Both the position numbers and the translations under genes were made by a program. From an uncultured Granulosicoccaceae bacterium (GTDB taxonomy: Bacteria > Pseudomonadota > Gammaproteobacteria > Granulosicoccales > Granulosicoccaceae), in NCBI GenBank assembly GCA_938028465.1, contig CALJAA010000070.1, positions 1-36,355 on the forward strand: a stretch of DNA of 36,355 bases, given 5' to 3'. This document shows positions 1 to 9,044 of the stretch, one piece after another. Numbering within the stretch: the stretch's first letter is position 1; the number at the start of each line of letters is the position of its first letter. Below the pieces are notes generated by a model. That model was given only the letters and a program-made list of their open reading frames with translations, was not told where the DNA came from and did no database searches.

Positions 1-405
1 TCCCTTATCTTCAATGATCTCATCAATGTTCAAATAACTTAATCCATCCAAATCAAACGTAGTGCCGCGCACGGTCAGTTCACTGCTTTGGAGATCCAAT
101 ATTTCATCATTGGTAGCGCCCACACCCTTTCCATTCAGAGAGAGAATCATGTAAACCTTGTTATCCGCCTTACTCAACAGCCCGACGGGAATACCACCTG
201 CCGCACACCAAACTGCGCAAACGTGATGAGCTGTTCCTGTCACCTCTTCCGATGACCCCATGATTTGAGATACGTAACACCATGTGTCAATCATTTCACC
301 CGTTAAGGTGATCTCTTTGGACTCTGACGCTCGAATAGGCGATACGAGCGTAGCGCCGATTAAGAGCAGAAATAAGGCGGTTGAAATTCGAATTGACTTA
401 AGCAT
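1..405 (-). CDS. Secreted Cys/His-containing protein of unknown function (3' end cut by window)
   Basis: The gene starts at an ATG at 405, preceded by an AAGGTG ribosome binding site, and runs off the left edge; 135 residues are visible. Residues 1-26 form a signal peptide (basic start, hydrophobic core, likely cleavage after PIRA). The mature part has the pattern GEMIDTWCY, then HHVCAVWC and GGIPVGLL, giving Cys43, His60/61, Cys63 and Cys67. These could bind a metal or form disulfides. I recall similar short exported proteins with a DxxCY...HxxCAxxCxxGGIP pattern but no assigned function. The gene is divergent from the cyclase gene on the plus strand. The exported location is well supported; the function is unknown. 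Confidence 0.7.
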   Translation of the reverse strand, partial: MLKSIRISTALFLLLIGATLVSPIRASESKEITLTGEMIDTWCYVSQIMGSSEEVTGTAHHVCAVWCAAGGIPVGLLSKADNKVYMILSLNGKGVGATNDEILDLQSSELTVRGTTFDLDGLSYLNIDEIIEDKG

Positions 406-695
406 TGAAAAGCACCTTTTAATGGCTGAACAACGATAATGGAGCGGTTACTTTAGTTCGTAAACGTAGGCTGATCAAGTAACCTAAACCCCTACTTTAA
501 CTTCTGAATAAAGATTTTGTTAAAACTCTGTAAAGTTTAGAGACGGTAAAAAACCCAGCAAACCAGCGTCTACCAGTGCAACGGTGACATAAATAAGGCG
601 CAATAGGGAACAATTTTTTGAAGCTTATTTTTTATGCTACCGCAATCGCTGAGTAGGCCATTTAGGTAATCACCGAGAATCCTTTACAATACCGA
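406..695. other. Divergent intergenic region
   Basis: This 290-base stretch separates two genes pointing away from each other, so it must hold promoters for both. It is A/T-rich around 500-545. I could not pick out a convincing -35/-10 pair or operator by eye. Confidence 0.4.
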
Positions 696-2492
696 ATGGC
701 TATTCGAATCCCTATTCGTTATATCACCGTGTTTGGTGTCACCGCGCTAGTCGCTACAGCTGTGGGCATCGTTTTTTATCTGGGCTTTGTCAGCGCTGCT
801 AAAAACACCCGCTTATTGATGAGTGATCAAGCGACAGTCATGATCAATTCCATGGAGCGTAATATCGCTTTGTGGTTACGCCCAGTTCATGAACAATCCA
901 GCTGGATCGCTAAACATGTTGTCAACAACGCCAACGATATTGCGAATATCGAAAAATTCGATCAATTCATGCTCGGCGCTTTAGCCGCCACCGATCAAGT
1001 TGCGGGGATTGCATTCATAACACCAGAGGGGCTCAGCCGTCGTTGGGCCCGTGTTGACGCTGGCGGCGTCACAGAAGACTGGTCCACTCGCCCAGGCATA
1101 CTTGAATGGATCGCAAGCGGTCAGCAACGTTCAAACTCATCTTGGGTTGAGCCGTTTTTCACAGACACCATTGATAAAACAATATTGCTCCATGAGTCAC
1201 CCGTTCATGATGCCGATGGAAATTTGCTTGGTATGTTGGCTCAGATTGTACCTATTGAGGAGCTATCGCGTCACATTACCAGCCTAGCCCCACGAGAAGG
1301 GATGACACCGTTTATTCTTTATGGCCAGAATCGTGTCCTTGCTCACCCGCAACTAATTTATGAGCTAAACGAAGGTGAAGCCACCAGTACGCCGCTACTG
1401 TCCCTAGATGAATTTAGTGACGACATACTAAAACGCATTTGGTCACCTGACGAGGAGCAGCTATTTTTTTTAGTCACCGATAATAATTTACAAACATCGG
1501 GTGCATACATCGACAAACACGAACAATTCTACATTTATATCTATCGCTTTATTGCAGACTACGGCAACGAGCCATGGGTACTTGGGGCCTATTTAAATAC
1601 GGAAGTCTATGGTGGTACAGAGAGTGAACGACTCGTGCGCGCTCTGTTAGGCAGCGTTGGTGTTCTACTCGCAGCAGTTATAGGTGCAATTTTACTAGGG
1701 CGCTACATAACACGCCCTATTACCCATATAGCGAATGCATCTCGTTTGGTCGAAGCCAACGCCTTAGACGATATTCCTGAACTGTCTTCAAGCCGAATGA
1801 GAGAGCTTGACGACGCTGCGCGATCATTCAATCAGATGATTATCGATCTACGCGAGCGTAATCTGATAAGACAAACACTCGGCCGATTTGTACCTGAAGA
1901 AGTAGCTCGTTCTCTTTTATCTGAAGGTGGCACTATACAGACAGAGACTGCACAAGCAACACTGTTGTACTCAGACATAGAAGGCTTCACGGCTTTAACA
2001 GAAACGCTGGGGCCAACGAAGATCGTGGCAATACTGAATGCCTATTTCTCCACCATGGTAGAGATTATCGAACGCCACAATGGAGTGGTGACGCAATTTC
2101 ATGGAGACGCCATTCTCGCCACATTCAATGTGCCGATAGCCAATCCCGAACACGCCAAAAGCGCACTTAAGGCAGCGTCAGAAATGTTGGCAGCTGTAGA
2201 GAAGCAAAGCTTTGCAGATAATCGCTTGCGCATTCGTATCGGTATCGACTCCGGCCAAGTCGTCGCAGGTGCTGTTGGGGCTGCCGGCCGGCTGAGCTAT
2301 ACAGTTTACGGCAACTCGGTTAATTCAGCTGCCCGCTTAGAAGGGCTAAACAAAGATCTGGGCACCTATTTATTGGTATCAGAAAACACGGCCAAGCTTG
2401 CCGATGGAGTCATAGCACTGCGTGTCGTTGGCGAAACTCAAATTCGCGGCCAGGTTGATACCATAAAAATCTATACTGAAGATGTGTCGTAG
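696..2492 (+). CDS. Membrane-bound class III adenylate/guanylate cyclase with extracytoplasmic sensor and HAMP
   Basis: This 598-residue protein should make cAMP or cGMP in response to a periplasmic signal. Residues 9-31 are a membrane helix and residues 32-312 an extracytoplasmic sensor region, probably Cache-like. A second membrane helix at about 314-336 leads into a HAMP linker (337-390). The catalytic domain spans about 418-590. Metal-binding Asp427 (SDIEGF) and Asp471 (FHGDA) are present, as are the transition-state Asn543 and Arg547 (GNSVNSAAR), so it looks active. The base-selecting Lys usual in K-F-x-G-D is Gln467, so substrate choice cannot be read off. It stands alone, divergent from the secreted protein on its left and convergent with the serine hydrolase on its right. 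No strong ribosome binding site is visible before the ATG. Confidence 0.9.
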   Translation: MAIRIPIRYITVFGVTALVATAVGIVFYLGFVSAAKNTRLLMSDQATVMINSMERNIALWLRPVHEQSSWIAKHVVNNANDIANIEKFDQFMLGALAATDQVAGIAFITPEGLSRRWARVDAGGVTEDWSTRPGILEWIASGQQRSNSSWVEPFFTDTIDKTILLHESPVHDADGNLLGMLAQIVPIEELSRHITSLAPREGMTPFILYGQNRVLAHPQLIYELNEGEATSTPLLSLDEFSDDILKRIWSPDEEQLFFLVTDNNLQTSGAYIDKHEQFYIYIYRFIADYGNEPWVLGAYLNTEVYGGTESERLVRALLGSVGVLLAAVIGAILLGRYITRPITHIANASRLVEANALDDIPELSSSRMRELDDAARSFNQMIIDLRERNLIRQTLGRFVPEEVARSLLSEGGTIQTETAQATLLYSDIEGFTALTETLGPTKIVAILNAYFSTMVEIIERHNGVVTQFHGDAILATFNVPIANPEHAKSALKAASEMLAAVEKQSFADNRLRIRIGIDSGQVVAGAVGAAGRLSYTVYGNSVNSAARLEGLNKDLGTYLLVSENTAKLADGVIALRVVGETQIRGQVDTIKIYTEDVS

Positions 2493-2593
2493 TCGCGGCA
2501 AAACACCTTCCACCACCCCATTACTGCCAGCAGCTCTTGCACTGAACCAACGCGACTAGTCGCTCAAGCAAATGAACAATAGCTCATGTTTTT

Positions 2594-3784
2594 TCACGCA
2601 TCAAACGCTTGGCTTAACTGTTCAAACACAGCTAGCATCTGATGGTCAAGGTCATCATTCAATGGCTCAGACTGAGAGGACAACCTAACAATAACGACGT
2701 TGGATGTTGGGTTGATATATAACCACTGGCCGTGAATTCCGATACCGGTAAAACAGCGATCCGAATTGCCAATCTGGTACCACTTATTACGATACCGACC
2801 CTTTGGCAATAGCGTCGCAAGGTCACCGTATTTCCATACGGTAGAATCACCACCAGTGACGGTGTCATGAATCCAGCTTTCAGGGACAATAGATTTACCG
2901 TTAACCGCACCGCTATCCAATACTAACTGCCCGAGACGCGCCAGATCATCTGCCGTAACACAAATTCCTCCTGCTGCGCGCGCGGTCATTGCTCGATCAA
3001 CCGTGACGTAGCCATTGGTCTCTGCACCTAGCGGATTCCATAGTAAGTCAGACAATAGTTCAGCGTACGGAACACCGGCTGCACGTTCAAGCAATAGACC
3101 AAGCAAATCTGAGTTCGGCGATTTGTAGTTAAATTTTTCACCATGCTCAAACTCTGCCTTCGTCAAACCGTACAAAAATTCTTCAAGCGTTGGGCCTGGC
3201 TGATTCTGATCAACCGGATTCCAACAGGTTGCGTTTCGATACCGGTAATAATCGCCATCCGGATTTAGGTAATCTTCTTTAAACGCTAGCGCAACAGTCA
3301 TATCCAACACATGCTGCACAGTACAATCGGAGTACGCGCTACCCACGGTGCCCGGCAAATAGTAAGACACGTGCCGCGAAGCATCAACAATGCCTTGTTC
3401 TACAAGTACGCCTGTGAGCAATGCCGTTATCGATTTACTAATGGAGAATACAATGTGTGGTTTTTGTAAATCGTTATGCGGTGCGGACCATTGCCAAACT
3501 TTTTTACCCTTGTGCAGGATCACCATACTATCGGTTTCACATTGCGACAAATATGCAGCCAAACCCATATCAGAGCTCTCATTCTCGGGTAAAGATAGCA
3601 ACAGTGAATCCGGCACATCCGACGTGGCTTGCGCCAATGGAGACGATTCCTTGCAAGCATTAATGCTCGCAGCTGGAACCAGCTGTTGGACATGTTGAAA
3701 TGCCCACTGACTATGCGGTGAAAGTCTCCAGTTACTCAGATCAGTTTCTGGGAGTCGCTGTTTGGCTGAATCTGGTTTTTTCAT
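2594..3784 (-). CDS. Beta-lactamase-fold serine hydrolase (class C / NylB-like), copy 1
   Basis: The 396-residue protein belongs to the class C beta-lactamase-related hydrolases (COG1680 type), which includes 6-aminohexanoate-dimer hydrolase, esterases and D-aminopeptidases. The nucleophile motif is SISK (Ser114, Lys117), the second motif is YKSPNSD with catalytic Tyr220, and an HGQ near residue 351 takes the place of the KTG triad. There is no signal peptide, so it should work in the cytosol, unlike resistance beta-lactamases. The ATG at 3784 is preferred; an in-frame TTG five codons upstream also exists. It is the last gene of the minus-strand run, 23 bases after a paralogue. The substrate is not determined; an amide or ester brought in by the neighbouring importers is my inference. 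Confidence 0.85.
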   Translation of the reverse strand: MKKPDSAKQRLPETDLSNWRLSPHSQWAFQHVQQLVPAASINACKESSPLAQATSDVPDSLLLSLPENESSDMGLAAYLSQCETDSMVILHKGKKVWQWSAPHNDLQKPHIVFSISKSITALLTGVLVEQGIVDASRHVSYYLPGTVGSAYSDCTVQHVLDMTVALAFKEDYLNPDGDYYRYRNATCWNPVDQNQPGPTLEEFLYGLTKAEFEHGEKFNYKSPNSDLLGLLLERAAGVPYAELLSDLLWNPLGAETNGYVTVDRAMTARAAGGICVTADDLARLGQLVLDSGAVNGKSIVPESWIHDTVTGGDSTVWKYGDLATLLPKGRYRNKWYQIGNSDRCFTGIGIHGQWLYINPTSNVVIVRLSSQSEPLNDDLDHQMLAVFEQLSQAFDA

Positions 3785-3807
3785 CTCTATCGGTCCCAAT
3801 AATGTGC

Positions 3808-4965
3808 CTATGTACTGACTAAGTGCTGCTTAATCGCATCAAGCGCTTTTAGAGTTGCGCGTAACCGAGCCTCGGACGTGAATTCAGGCCAACTGGATAA
3901 TTTAACGGCGACAAAATCATGGTCAGGATCGATGTAGATCAGCTGACCAAACACACCTCTGGCCATATAGGCTTGTGTGGATACATCCTCAAGCCAAAAT
4001 TGATTTCGATAAGCGCCATTTGGCGTCACACGATTATAGGGATCACGAAACAAACCAGCATCGGCATTACTAATATCGCGCACCCACTCAGTTGGCACAA
4101 TTTGTCGACCATTCGCAAACCCTCGCTGCAAGTGCATTTGCCCAAACCGAGCGTAATCTCGAAGCGTCGCGTTGAATCCGCCATCGGCAAGCGCGTACCC
4201 TGCACGATCAACGGTAAAGCAAGCGCTCTCTTCACAACCGAGCGGCTGCCACAATTCGTGGCTGACCAGCTCAGCCAACCGTAGCCCTGTAATTCGTTCT
4301 AAACAATGCGCTAGCACATCGGTTTCAATCGAGCGATAGACAAACAACTCGCCGTGCTCACGTTCGACATCCGTTAGCGATAATATCTGATCCCACATAC
4401 ATTCCGGCGCGTCTACGCCGTGTGCCGGTATTTTCCAACCACAAGCAAAATCAGTCATCGCAATATCAGAATCGAGCGCTTCGTAATCTTCAACGAATCG
4501 TACCCCGGTAGTCATATCCATGACTTGCTGAATGGTCGCGCCTTTCCACGCCGTTTTATTTAGCTCGGGTAGATAGCTTGTAACCTGCTCGCTCGGGCTC
4601 AACGACCCTCTACCGATCAAAATACCCGCCACTGTGCCAACGATGGATTTAGCAACAGACTGAGATAGGTGCAGAGTACGCGCCGACATGCCGTTCATGT
4701 ACCGCTCAAATAGTATTGATCCATGATGCAGCACGATAAAGCCATCGGTGTAGCTCTCATCCAACCAATCGTTAATCGTAAATGGCGGTGCCTTATCCAG
4801 CTCTACAGTCAGTTTGTCTAGCGCACGGTAGTTCTCTTGGAGCATCCACGGTTGATCGTTTCCACGCCACACTTCCACGGTGGGAACCAATTGTCGAACA
4901 TTCTGGAATGACCAACGGTTCCATGGTGCACGATCCCAATCATTTCTCGGTATTCGCTGATGCAT
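3808..4965 (-). CDS. Beta-lactamase-fold serine hydrolase (class C / NylB-like), copy 2
   Basis: This 385-residue paralogue of the next gene has the same layout: an N-terminal segment with WSFQNVRQLVPT (compare WAFQHVQQLVPA in copy 1), then SVAK (Ser103, Lys106) and YRSIETD (Tyr210). The late motif is FGQ (339-341) instead of HGQ, so the last active-site His is missing and specificity may differ. No signal peptide is visible, so it should be cytosolic. A GGAGA ribosome binding site sits six bases before the ATG. It follows the PotD-like gene by 72 bases and lies in the same operon direction. Family membership is secure. The NylB-like label is by fold and motif only; other cytosolic amidases or esterases of COG1680 remain possible. 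Confidence 0.85.
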   Translation of the reverse strand: MHQRIPRNDWDRAPWNRWSFQNVRQLVPTVEVWRGNDQPWMLQENYRALDKLTVELDKAPPFTINDWLDESYTDGFIVLHHGSILFERYMNGMSARTLHLSQSVAKSIVGTVAGILIGRGSLSPSEQVTSYLPELNKTAWKGATIQQVMDMTTGVRFVEDYEALDSDIAMTDFACGWKIPAHGVDAPECMWDQILSLTDVEREHGELFVYRSIETDVLAHCLERITGLRLAELVSHELWQPLGCEESACFTVDRAGYALADGGFNATLRDYARFGQMHLQRGFANGRQIVPTEWVRDISNADAGLFRDPYNRVTPNGAYRNQFWLEDVSTQAYMARGVFGQLIYIDPDHDFVAVKLSSWPEFTSEARLRATLKALDAIKQHLVST

Positions 4966-5032
4966 GGAAATCTCCGGCGTTGGAAACTGCAGAACAGAGT
5001 GCCGCGGCGTAAACTACGGCACCCTATCCCCG

Positions 5033-5051
5033 AAAAACTACTTTTGTAGTT
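5033..5051 (-). terminator. Weak hairpin plus U-run overlapping the potD-like stop
   Basis: On the minus strand, AACTAC and GTAGTT form a six-pair stem around an AAAA loop, followed directly by a run of T. The stop codon (5038-5040) lies within the hairpin's 3' arm. The stem is short and A/T-rich, so it may only partly terminate before the hydrolase genes. Confidence 0.35.
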
Positions 5052-6072
5052 CTGTCCAGATCGCGGTATACAGTTTGGTCGCATCCGGAGAACAGGCATC
5101 TAGGAATTTGCCTGCAGCTGCCAGTTCTGCTGGAATGATAATCTCGGGCGCAGTCTTCATGTCATCAGGCATAAATTCCTCAGAACCCTTGATGCCATTG
5201 GCGTATCGTGCAAATGCCGAAATCAGTGCTGCATTTTCCGGTAGCATCACAAAGTTTTGAAACAGCTTAGCGTTCTCAACATTTTTAGCATCGCTTAGGA
5301 TCGCAACGCTATCCATCCACAAAGCAAAGCCCTCTTGCGGGTAGCCGAACCGAACGTCTGCATTCTTTTCGCGTGAGCGAAACCCTGCACCATTCCAGTA
5401 CAGAGATGCGGCAAGATCTCGACCGGCAAATTTCTCGATAACGCCGTAGTCCATCGACAGCCATTTAGGCTTCGCTGCTACCAGCAAATCGCGCACCTGC
5501 TTTAGCAATGCCTTATCAGTGGTACAAGGCTCGCCACCAAGGTACATAATGGCAGAGCTCAGCACATCATTCATTTCTGGCGGCACATTAATTTTACCAA
5601 CTAGTTCGTCGGGTGGGTCCAAGTAAATGGCAGCAGTATTGATATCGCCTGAGTACACAGAAGTATCGACGATCATTCCAACACTACCCCATTGCCAAGG
5701 AACCGAGTAAAGACGACCTGGATCCCAAGTGGGGTTGGAGAAATCGTCCGATACGTGTTTGAAGTTATCCATCTGATCCGGACGCGACTCAAGCAACAAA
5801 CCTTCATTTATCCAGATTTGCATATAGTTGGCAGACGGCACCACCATATCAAAGCCATGCCCGCCGGCTTTGACTTTGGCTAGTGCTGCATCATTGGAAT
5901 CGTAATCAGTGACGGTAACTTTAACGTCAAACTCTTTTTCGAATTTACTTATAAGATCTGGGTTGGTGTAATTGCCCCAGTTAAAGAGATTGAGTTCACC
6001 AGCGGCGAGTACGTTGGTAGATGCAAAAAGCATCGCCATCAACGCGATATGTTTTTTTATAATGCTTTTCAT
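5038..6072 (-). CDS. PotD/PotF-like periplasmic solute-binding protein (polyamine-type ABC uptake)
   Basis: The 344-residue protein begins with a clear signal peptide (cleavage near VLAA at residue 24). The mature start, [20 protein letters not shown], is the typical opening of the spermidine/putrescine-binding PotD/PotF family. It would capture the ligand in the periplasm for the two permeases and the ATPase encoded just upstream. An AGGAG ribosome binding site precedes the ATG. It is the last transporter gene of the set, followed by two cytosolic serine hydrolases. Members of this family also bind other amines and amino compounds, so a polyamine ligand should not be assumed. Family is certain; ligand is open. 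Confidence 0.9.
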   Translation of the reverse strand: MKSIIKKHIALMAMLFASTNVLAAGELNLFNWGNYTNPDLISKFEKEFDVKVTVTDYDSNDAALAKVKAGGHGFDMVVPSANYMQIWINEGLLLESRPDQMDNFKHVSDDFSNPTWDPGRLYSVPWQWGSVGMIVDTSVYSGDINTAAIYLDPPDELVGKINVPPEMNDVLSSAIMYLGGEPCTTDKALLKQVRDLLVAAKPKWLSMDYGVIEKFAGRDLAASLYWNGAGFRSREKNADVRFGYPQEGFALWMDSVAILSDAKNVENAKLFQNFVMLPENAALISAFARYANGIKGSEEFMPDDMKTAPEIIIPAELAAAGKFLDACSPDATKLYTAIWTELQK

Positions 6073-6168
6073 TCGAGCTCCTCATTCAGTGTGATAAGGG
6101 GAATCTCAGCAATCACTGGCCTCGTCCGTCAGCAATTCCAGTTAGCCCCGGTTCAGTACACAGTAGTA

Positions 6169-6993
6169 TCAGTTTTTCGATCGGTTCAAAATGAAAATTA
6201 CCGAAACGATCACAACCGATACTACCAGCAGCACAGTGGAAATGGCATGCATTTCTGGTGTTATCACTCGTCGTAGCTGCCCCAACATGTACGTTGGCAG
6301 TGTATCCTGCCCGGCGGACTTCACAAATTCGGTAATTACCACATCATCAAGTGAAATCACAAACGCCAACATAGAGCCTGCGAGAATGCCCGGCCACATC
6401 AATGGCAGTGTTACCTGTCTGAAACTACGCCATGGTGTTGCATAAAGATCCGCTGCGGCAGTTTCGAGCGCTCGATCCATACCCTCCAGCCTCGCTCTAA
6501 TGGGCAAGTAGGCGAACGGGATGCAAAATGCGGTATGCGCTATCACCAGATACATAAGCCCTTGATAGTCGGTCAGTTGCTTAATTACCGCGAAGCAAAT
6601 CAACAAAGCAACTGCGGTCACAATTTCAGGCACCATCAACGGTTGATTGATCATTGTGTAGATTGCCGTTTGGCCTCGATACGGCTTTGTTCGCGTTGTA
6701 CCGAGTGCAGCCATCGTCGCAAGGACGGTGGCGTAAAGTGACGCTTGAATGGCAATGACCAAGGAATTAAATGTGGCTGATTGCACCATTTCATTATCCC
6801 AGGCAGCGCTATACCATTGCCAAGAGAACCCTTCCCACACCGCTATCGACGAACCAGCATTAAACGAATACACAACGAGTATCATGATAGGTGCATATAG
6901 AAGCGTAAAGCACGCAATCGCTATAACAGCAAAGCCTGGCAGCCTACGAACAGAAAATCGTTTTTTGGGTAGCATAGCGTTAATTTTGCTCAC
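6169..6993 (-). CDS. PotC/PotI-like ABC permease
   Basis: This is an inner-membrane permease of about 274 residues with roughly six hydrophobic segments. The binding-protein-dependent transport (EAA) loop reads AAADLYATPWRSFRQVTLPL and contacts the ATPase, followed by GSMLAFVISLDDVVITEF, characteristic of PotC/PotI. It starts at a GTG overlapping the end of the upstream permease by 14 bases, which implies translational coupling; an ATG at 6975 is an alternative start. It forms a heterodimer with the PotB-like protein. Confidence 0.92.
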   Translation of the reverse strand: MSKINAMLPKKRFSVRRLPGFAVIAIACFTLLYAPIMILVVYSFNAGSSIAVWEGFSWQWYSAAWDNEMVQSATFNSLVIAIQASLYATVLATMAALGTTRTKPYRGQTAIYTMINQPLMVPEIVTAVALLICFAVIKQLTDYQGLMYLVIAHTAFCIPFAYLPIRARLEGMDRALETAAADLYATPWRSFRQVTLPLMWPGILAGSMLAFVISLDDVVITEFVKSAGQDTLPTYMLGQLRRVITPEMHAISTVLLVVSVVIVSVIFILNRSKN

Positions 6994-7918
6994 CTTTATT
7001 CTTTTGCATGTTTTTCACATACAACAGCATCGCAACCATCACGATCAATAACAACGAAATAGATAACGCAGCACCCAGTGGCCAGTTACGCCCTTGACCA
7101 AACTGTAGTTCGATCAAATTGCCCAACATCATATTTTTACCACCGCCTAAAACGCGGGGTGTGACAAACGCACCCAGGGAAGGGATGAATACCAGAATGG
7201 AACCTGCGACAATGCCTGGCTTAACCAGAGGGATGATGACTTTACGAAGCACTCTAAACCGATTTGCATATAAATCGTATCCCGCTTCGATCAATCGAAA
7301 ATCCAGTTTCTCCATCGATGCATACAGCGGCAGTATCATCAAAGGCAGATACACATACGTCATACCCAACATGATGGCAAAATCTGTGTATAGCATTTGT
7401 ATAGGTTGTTCGATCACGCCAAACTTCATCAGTACGTTGTTGACAAGGCCCCTGTTACGGATCAACTCCATGATCGCGAACGTTCGAATTAATAGGTTTG
7501 TCCAGAATGGAATAGTCACCAAGAACAGCCAAAAATTTCGACTCTTAACTGGACGAGTGGCAATAAAGTAGGCCGTCGGGAAACCTAATATGAGCGCGGC
7601 TATGGTGGTTAGCAGCGACAACTTGATGGATCGCCAAAATATCGAAAGGTGGGCACTGGCCACAGAAACCGTTTCATCAAATATATCCTGATGAAAAAAC
7701 ACTCTAAACCAACCATCGCTCGACAGTTTATAAACTACACCACCATAATCCCCGGGAGTCAGAAACGAATACACCAACATGACCAACAACGGACCCGATG
7801 CAGCAAAAAACAAGACGATCATCGCAGGTGTGCACAGCAGAATGTTCCGTCGGGACTCTCGTTTCAGAGCAACGCGCTCCACTGATGACAATTGACGACC
7901 GGGGGCGGAGGAATTCAC
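6980..7918 (-). CDS. PotB/PotH-like ABC permease
   Basis: This 312-residue inner-membrane permease has about six membrane spans and an EAA loop (EAGYDLYANRFRVLRKVIIP). The adjacent FIPSLGAFVTPRVLGG is typical of PotB/PotH. The likely start is a GTG at 7918, only four bases after the ATPase stop. It overlaps the PotC-like gene. Together these two proteins form the channel of the polyamine-type importer. Confidence 0.92.
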   Translation of the reverse strand: MNSSAPGRQLSSVERVALKRESRRNILLCTPAMIVLFFAASGPLLVMLVYSFLTPGDYGGVVYKLSSDGWFRVFFHQDIFDETVSVASAHLSIFWRSIKLSLLTTIAALILGFPTAYFIATRPVKSRNFWLFLVTIPFWTNLLIRTFAIMELIRNRGLVNNVLMKFGVIEQPIQMLYTDFAIMLGMTYVYLPLMILPLYASMEKLDFRLIEAGYDLYANRFRVLRKVIIPLVKPGIVAGSILVFIPSLGAFVTPRVLGGGKNMMLGNLIELQFGQGRNWPLGAALSISLLLIVMVAMLLYVKNMQKNKGEQN

Positions 7919-7922
7919 AACA

Positions 7923-9011
7923 TCAATCCTGTAATACCTGGACCGATCCCGGTTCCAGTTTGATCCCTACGGCCTGACCTGACTCCCATTGGGCAGACTG
8001 CGCACCCCGGTTCTGCACTCGAACCACAAACGGTTCATCCGATTCAAGCATGACATGCACGTGTGTGTCGTTTCCCGAGTACACGACATTGTTTATTGTT
8101 CCAGATAAATCTGCAGCCGATGGGCCGTTTATCAAGCTGGCTTGCTCAGGCCTTATCGTTATATTGACTTTGCCCGCGCCAGGAAAATCGGACTGCGTTG
8201 TCTCGACTGTTCGACCACCGGGTAGAGTCACCATCATGCGCCCATTGTCGGATTGGTTCAGATCGGCCGCCAAGAAATTCGTATCACCGATAAAGTCAGC
8301 GACAAAGCGCTCCGCTGGGTGATCGTAGATTTCCTTTGGCGTACCCACCTGCAAAATCCGACCTTGATTCATCACCGCAACCCTATCTGACATCGTCAGA
8401 GCTTCTTCTTGATCATGGGTTACAAAAATAAATGTTATGCCCGTCTCATGCTGTAGCGTTTTAAGTTCTATTTGCATTTCTTTGCGCAGTTTGTAGTCCA
8501 ACGCGGATAGTGGTTCATCTAACAATAGAACTTTCGGATGAGGCGCGAGCGCGCGAGCGAGTGCAACGCGTTGTTGTTGCCCTCCAGATATTTGATCGGT
8601 TCGCCGATCAGCCAACGACTCCATTTGCACCAACTTAAGCATGGCAGCAACCGTTTCTTTTATTTCATTGGCAGGCTTATCCTGCATCGAAAGACCAAAA
8701 CCAATGTTTTCAGATACCGTTATATGCGGAAACAACGCGTAGCTCTGAAACACCGTATTAACAGGCCGTTTAAACGGAGGGAGGTGAGATATCTCTTCGC
8801 CATGCAACAGGATCTTTCCCCCACTTGGATGTTCGAAGCCAGCAATGAGTCGTAACAAAGTCGTTTTACCGCAACCGGATGGGCCTAGCAGTGTGAAGAA
8901 TTCGTTTTCGCGAATATCGACGGACACGCGATCAAGCGCTGTCACCTGATCTTTATCCTGCCCGAACGTTTTACTGACATCGATAACCGACGTCGCAACT
9001 GTTGAACCCAT
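7923..9011 (-). CDS. PotA/PotG-like ABC transporter ATPase
   Basis: This 362-residue cytosolic ATPase powers the PotBCD-type importer. The nucleotide-binding domain has Walker [10 protein letters not shown] (43-51), a Q-loop FQSYALF (88-94), the signature SGGQQQ (142-147), Walker B VLLLDE (161-166) and the switch His199. The C-terminal 130 residues form a TOBE-type regulatory domain (for example [10 protein letters not shown]). All catalytic residues are present. It is the first gene of the Pot-type block, 33 bases downstream of the amidase stop, so the two probably share a transcript. Confidence 0.93.
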   Translation of the reverse strand: MGSTVATSVIDVSKTFGQDKDQVTALDRVSVDIRENEFFTLLGPSGCGKTTLLRLIAGFEHPSGGKILLHGEEISHLPPFKRPVNTVFQSYALFPHITVSENIGFGLSMQDKPANEIKETVAAMLKLVQMESLADRRTDQISGGQQQRVALARALAPHPKVLLLDEPLSALDYKLRKEMQIELKTLQHETGITFIFVTHDQEEALTMSDRVAVMNQGRILQVGTPKEIYDHPAERFVADFIGDTNFLAADLNQSDNGRMMVTLPGGRTVETTQSDFPGAGKVNITIRPEQASLINGPSAADLSGTINNVVYSGNDTHVHVMLESDEPFVVRVQNRGAQSAQWESGQAVGIKLEPGSVQVLQD

Positions 9012-9044
9012 AAACCGCTACCCTAATTTTATATCGAATCATTT

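Noticed and set aside
2552-2563. Perfect palindrome GCGACTAGTCGC between convergent genes
   Set aside because: It has no loop or T-run and is short enough to occur by chance; no function can be assigned.
2594-4965. Antibiotic-resistance beta-lactamases
   Set aside because: Both proteins lack signal peptides and the KTG motif of true class C enzymes and lie with transporters, so a resistance role is not supported.
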